From NCBI GenBank assembly GCA_021781255.1, contig JAJXXG010000972.1, forward strand, positions 1-10,962: a stretch of 10,962 bases of DNA, given 5' to 3'. The position numbers and the translations under genes were made by a program. Source of the stretch: Acidobacteriota bacterium (lineage in GTDB: Bacteria; Acidobacteriota; Terriglobia; Terriglobales; Acidobacteriaceae). Positions 8,103-10,962 of this stretch are shown piece after piece. The stretch's first letter is position 1, and each line of letters begins with the position of its first letter. The notes beneath the pieces were generated by a model that saw only the letters and a program-made list of their open reading frames with translations, did not search any database and was not told where the DNA came from.

Positions 8103-8121
8103 AGCAGACTTCTGCTTTTTT
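8103..8121 (+). terminator. Weak intrinsic terminator after the receptor gene
   Basis: AGCAG (8103-8107) and CTGCT (8112-8116) form a 5-base stem with a 4-base loop, extendable by one G-U pair, and the right arm runs directly into six T (8116-8121). The shape is right but the stem is short, so partial read-through into the oxidoreductase gene is likely. It lies 120 bases after the receptor stop codon. Confidence 0.4.
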
Positions 8122-8131
8122 CATGCATGAA
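8120..8131. promoter_or_regulatory. 12-base perfect palindrome upstream of the oxidoreductase gene
   Basis: TTCATGCATGAA is a perfect palindrome 34 bases before the oxidoreductase start. Its first nine bases, TTCATGCAT, also occur at 4368-4376 within the inferred promoter region of the receptor gene. A shared regulator is possible, but the second site is only a partial match and no -35/-10 pair is obvious nearby. Confidence 0.25.
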
Positions 8132-8165
8132 TGGGATCAACAGCCAATCCATCGAGGAGTAAAAA

Positions 8166-9518
8166 ATGCTTCAGGATAACAGTCGCAGAGATTTTTTGAA
8201 GGCGGGCAGCGCAGCCCTGGCTGCAACCGCCGTTTCGTGGAACGCCTCAAGCTATGCCTCAATCCTCGGCGCCAATGACCGCGTTAAGGTTGGAGTCGTG
8301 GGCTGCGGAGACCGCATGCGGGGAGCCTTGATTCCCGCATTTCTGCAGCACTCCAAAGAACTGAACTTTGAGTTTGTTGCCGTGTCAGACATCTGGAACC
8401 GCCGTCGCGAGGAAGGCGCCGCTTATGTCCAGAAGCTCAGCGGCAGCCCGGTCGCAGCCGTGCGCAATAACGATGAGCTTTACGCCCGCAAGGACGTGGA
8501 TGCAGTGCTTATTGCCACTGCGGACTTCCAGCACGCGCTGCACGGCGTAGAAGCCGTGGAGGCAGGCCGCGATGCCTATGTGGAGAAGCCCACGGCCCAC
8601 ACCATGGATGATGCGCGCAAGTTTCTGGCTGCGGTCAAGAAGACCGGCAAGATCGTCCAGGTGGGCACGCAGCGCCGCAGCACGCCCAGCTATCAGAAGG
8701 CTGCCGAATACATCAAGTCCGGTAAGTTCGGTGACATCGTAATGGTTGAGATGACCTGGAATGTGAACCAGCCGGGCCGCTGGCGCCGTCCCGATGTTGT
8801 TCCCCTTCTGAAGGAGCAGGATACAGACTGGAAGCGCTATCTGCTCAACAGGCCATATGAACCGTTCGACGCTCGCAAATATCTTGAGTTCCGCTTGTTC
8901 TGGCCCTATTCCTCCGGCATTCCCGACCAGTGGCTCGTCCACCAGATCGACACCGTGCACTGGTTTACTGGGCTACCGCATCCGCGCAGTGTCGTGGCCA
9001 ATGGCGGCATCTACCTCTGGAAAGATGGCCGACAGAACTGGGATACGATGACGGCTGTCTTTGACTACGGCCCGCTCGATGATCCGAGCAAGGGCTTCCA
9101 GGTGCAATACTCCTCGCGCTTCACAAATTCCGCAGGCGGCGTCAAGGAACTCTACTACTCCAACGGCGGAATGATTGACATGGACAAGCAAACCGTCACC
9201 CCCACCGGTGGTCTGAACGCCCGCAACGCAGCCGAGATGGGGATGAAGCCCAATCAACTGCCGAGCTTTTCTCTCGTCGAGCACGCTGAAACCGTCTCTA
9301 CGGCCGCCGACACCAAGGGCGACCCCATGACCTCGGCCAATATGCGCAACTGGATGGAGTGTGTCCGCTCGCGCAAAACTCCCAATGCGCCGATTGAAGC
9401 TGGATACAGCCACTCCGTTGCGCTTTGCATGAATGTTGCTGCCATTCAGACCGGAGAGAAAGTCACCTTTGACGAGAAGACGCAGCAGGTTTTGGCCGGA
9501 GGCAAGGTGTATGCTTAA
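8166..9518 (+). CDS. Tat-exported Gfo/Idh/MocA-family NAD(P)-dependent oxidoreductase
   Basis: A 450-residue protein of the glucose-fructose oxidoreductase / inositol dehydrogenase family, which oxidises or reduces sugar, sugar-alcohol or glycoside hydroxyls with a nicotinamide cofactor. The N-terminus carries a twin-arginine signal (SRRDFLK, residues 6-12, then an Ala-rich segment to about 31), so it is probably exported folded with cofactor bound. The Rossmann domain starts KVGVVGCGDRMRG (41-53), a slightly diverged GxGxxxxG dinucleotide loop. EKP at 140-142 is the family's cofactor/substrate lysine motif, VGTQRRS follows at 167-172, and HQIDTVHW (259-266) holds the expected catalytic His/Asp residues in the C-terminal alpha/beta domain. 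GAGGAG (8154-8159), six bases from the ATG, fixes the start. The stop overlaps the next gene, implying translational coupling. Exported members often act on intact glycosides, for example by C3 oxidation; the substrate here is not known. Confidence 0.92.
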   Translation: MLQDNSRRDFLKAGSAALAATAVSWNASSYASILGANDRVKVGVVGCGDRMRGALIPAFLQHSKELNFEFVAVSDIWNRRREEGAAYVQKLSGSPVAAVRNNDELYARKDVDAVLIATADFQHALHGVEAVEAGRDAYVEKPTAHTMDDARKFLAAVKKTGKIVQVGTQRRSTPSYQKAAEYIKSGKFGDIVMVEMTWNVNQPGRWRRPDVVPLLKEQDTDWKRYLLNRPYEPFDARKYLEFRLFWPYSSGIPDQWLVHQIDTVHWFTGLPHPRSVVANGGIYLWKDGRQNWDTMTAVFDYGPLDDPSKGFQVQYSSRFTNSAGGVKELYYSNGGMIDMDKQTVTPTGGLNARNAAEMGMKPNQLPSFSLVEHAETVSTAADTKGDPMTSANMRNWMECVRSRKTPNAPIEAGYSHSVALCMNVAAIQTGEKVTFDEKTQQVLAGGKVYA

Positions 9519-10560
9519 ACCCGCCATTACAGGAGTCTTGGCCGCAACCATGCTCTTCGTCGCTGCAGCTTCAGCCTCCACGTCAGCCAAGGGCGTGCAG
9601 GTCACCGCCAATGAGGCACAGCGCCGCGTGGACATCACCATAGACGGCAAGCTCTTTACGTCCTATATTTGGCCAACCACACTCAAAAAGCCCGTACTCT
9701 ATCCGCTCATTACCGATTCGGGCATCACTGTAACCCGTGGCTTTCCGCTGGAGCCGCGACCGGGCGAACGTGTGGATCATCCGCATCACGTAGGCCTCTG
9801 GTTCAACTACGGCAATGTCAACGGATTCGACTTCTGGAATAACTCAGACGCCATCAAGCCCGAAAACCGCGCAAAGATGGGAACGATTCTCCAAAAGAAG
9901 ATCGTCTCAACCAAGAGCGGCTCCGATCGCGGGGAGCTTGTCGTCGAGTCAACCTGGGTCACCGGCGCCGGTACGCCCATCCTCGATCAAACAACGCACT
10001 ACGTCTTTCAGCGTGGCAATCACAGCCGCACAATCGACGAGATCATCACGCTCAAGGCTCTTGACCATGCGGTCTTTCATGACGACAAGGAAGGCGTCTT
10101 TGGCATGCGAGTCGCTCACTGGCTCGAATCTCCCACAGAGAAAGGCGGCATCTTTATGGACGCCAGTGGCCGACCCACCAAGGTTGCCGCTGCCGACACA
10201 AAGGACGCAACCGGCGTCTACTTGACCAGCGAAGGCGTTAAGGGCGACGCCGTCTGGTCAACGCGTGGTCGCTGGTGCTCACTTACCGGTCACACGGGAA
10301 GCGATACGGTCGCCATTACGATCTTCGATCATCCATCCAACCCTGACTACCCGACCTACTGGCATGCACGCGGCTATGGCCTCTTCGCTGCGAATCCGTT
10401 GGGGCGCAGCATCTTTGATCCCAAGCAGCCGGCACTCAACCTGACACTTGAGAAGAATCAGACAGCAACCTTCCGTTATCGGGTTGTTCTCTATTCGCAA
10501 AGCGCAAGTCCTGCTGAACTGAATCGAGAAGCTGACTCTTTTGCGGCGCAGTACAAATAA
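9511..10560 (+). CDS. Secreted DUF6807 (PmoA-like) family protein
   Basis: A 349-residue protein of the DUF6807 family (Pfam PF14100, formerly labelled 'methane oxygenase PmoA'). The old name is misleading: nothing here resembles the membrane subunit of particulate methane monooxygenase, and the family has no established function that I know of. A signal peptide covers about 1-26 (ITGVLAATMLFVAAASAS core). Conserved family stretches visible are KPVLYPLITDSG (60-71), RVDHPHHVGLWFNYG (87-101), the most conserved block with a possible metal-binding or catalytic His cluster (H90, H92, H93), RVAHWLESP in the middle, and YWHARGYGLFAANPLG near the C-terminus. The rest looks beta-rich, as in a jelly-roll or galactose-mutarotase-like fold (inference). 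The start at 9511 is supported by GGAGG (9498-9502), eight bases upstream; the frame stays open upstream but only inside the previous gene. ATGCTTAA overlaps the oxidoreductase stop by 8 bases, so the pair probably acts together on a periplasmic sugar derivative. Confidence 0.88.
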   Translation: MLKPAITGVLAATMLFVAAASASTSAKGVQVTANEAQRRVDITIDGKLFTSYIWPTTLKKPVLYPLITDSGITVTRGFPLEPRPGERVDHPHHVGLWFNYGNVNGFDFWNNSDAIKPENRAKMGTILQKKIVSTKSGSDRGELVVESTWVTGAGTPILDQTTHYVFQRGNHSRTIDEIITLKALDHAVFHDDKEGVFGMRVAHWLESPTEKGGIFMDASGRPTKVAAADTKDATGVYLTSEGVKGDAVWSTRGRWCSLTGHTGSDTVAITIFDHPSNPDYPTYWHARGYGLFAANPLGRSIFDPKQPALNLTLEKNQTATFRYRVVLYSQSASPAELNREADSFAAQYK

Positions 10561-10574
10561 ACGCATCCTCAGAA

Positions 10575-10619
10575 CAAATGGCCTCGCGATCCGTTCCATC
10601 GCGAGGCCATTTGCTTTTT
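10575..10619 (+). terminator. Strong intrinsic terminator of the oxidoreductase-DUF6807 operon
   Basis: A perfect 16-base inverted repeat (10575-10590 with 10598-10613, core GGCCTCGCGAT) closes a 7-base loop and is followed by C and five T. It begins 15 bases after the DUF6807 stop codon. The gene beyond is on the opposite strand and ends at 10705, so this also insulates two convergent transcripts. On the minus strand no T-rich tract follows the stem, so it should work mainly in the plus direction. Confidence 0.93.
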
Positions 10620-10704
10620 CCGGATCGAATTTCCGGGTGATCCACCGGTTCCGTCCATCCTCACCCGCTTACGTACATCCCTGTTCTGCGCACTTGCCTT
10701 TCAA

Positions 10705-10962
10705 CTAGCTTGAGGCAATTGTCGATGCGATCAGAACCCAGTGGTCTCCGTTCTTGAACAACAAACCATGCACTCGCAAGGTCGCCCCGGCAGCGATTGC
10801 CGTCTGGCTCTCTACGTTTGTGCTGGTGAGTTGATAGACGGTGATCTGGGTTGCTCCGGTCAAGGATGTAAAGGCACATTCGGGCATCAGCGTAAGCACA
10901 AAGGTTGAGGATGTGCCTGGGTTAATGGCCACGTCTGTCGTGCCGCGGAAGCCCTGCTCCCT
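10705..10962 (-). CDS. C-terminal 85 residues of an unidentified, probably exported protein (5' end beyond the right edge)
   Basis: The minus-strand frame is open from the right edge to TAG at 10705-10707. The translated tail is rich in Thr, Ser, Ala and Val with alternating polar/hydrophobic stretches (TSSTFVLTLMPE, TQITVYQLTS) and ends GLLFKNGDHWVLIASTIASS. This reads as a small beta-sandwich or beta-barrel domain. The 'ATLRVHGLLFKNGDHWVLIA' end resembles the closing strands of acidobacterial lipoprotein or surface repeats of the DUF4382/DUF5666 kind, but the match is by feel and I do not assign a family. An internal GTG (10932) could start a 75-residue product, but the frame continues upstream in the same style, so a larger truncated gene is more likely. 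It converges on the DUF6807 operon and is probably a separate unit. Confidence 0.55.
   Translation of the reverse strand, partial: REQGFRGTTDVAINPGTSSTFVLTLMPECAFTSLTGATQITVYQLTSTNVESQTAIAAGATLRVHGLLFKNGDHWVLIASTIASS

Noticed and set aside
9433..9510. N-terminal extension of the DUF6807 gene
   Set aside because: It lies wholly inside the oxidoreductase gene and would bury the signal peptide. The GGAGG site favours 9511.
8385..9650. Antisense frames opposite the oxidoreductase and DUF6807 genes (8385-8960, 8973-9650)
   Set aside because: They have no ribosome site or recognisable domain, and both sense genes are strongly supported.
9511..10560. Particulate methane monooxygenase subunit PmoA
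   Set aside because: The historical family name suggests it, but the protein is a soluble secreted type with a single signal peptide and no multiple membrane helices, and pmoB/pmoC are absent.

Overview
The window looks like chromosomal DNA of an acidobacterium of the Terriglobia / Acidobacteriaceae type. The grounds are a very long TonB-dependent receptor with an N-terminal carboxypeptidase-regulatory-like domain and a 'PLNGRQ' plug motif, a Tat-exported Gfo/Idh/MocA oxidoreductase next to a secreted DUF6807 (PmoA-like) protein, moderately high GC and good Shine-Dalgarno sites. The taxonomic call is inference from gene content. I see no mobile element, phage gene, tRNA, rRNA or CRISPR array.

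Layout, left to right. Positions 1-2121 (minus) hold the first 707 residues of a secreted GH78 alpha-L-rhamnosidase that runs off the left edge. Positions 2218-3651 (minus), just upstream of it, encode an APC-superfamily amino-acid/polyamine-type permease. Only 97 bases without a convincing terminator separate the two, so they may form one operon. Positions 3652-4470 are an 819-base divergent intergenic region unusually rich in dyads and repeats. Positions 4471-7983 (plus) encode the 1170-residue TonB-dependent outer-membrane receptor. After a 182-base gap with a weak terminator come, on the plus strand, the Gfo/Idh/MocA oxidoreductase (8166-9518) and the DUF6807 protein (9511-10560). These two overlap by 8 bases and end at a very strong intrinsic terminator (10575-10619). 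At the right edge (10705-10962, minus) is the C-terminal end of an unidentified gene.

Working model (inference): this is a locus for uptake and breakdown of a plant- or microbe-derived glycoconjugate, possibly rhamnose-containing. The receptor would import oligomers or glycosides across the outer membrane, GH78 would remove terminal alpha-L-rhamnose, the exported oxidoreductase and DUF6807 protein would modify the remaining glycoside in the periplasm, and the APC permease would take a nitrogenous or acidic product into the cytoplasm. The best sign of shared control is a pair of TGGTCnGACC dyads of the FadR/GntR operator type, one in the inferred permease promoter and one in the receptor leader. 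The least explained material is in 4020-4310: a nested multi-stem inverted-repeat structure, short direct repeats and a 16-base dyad.
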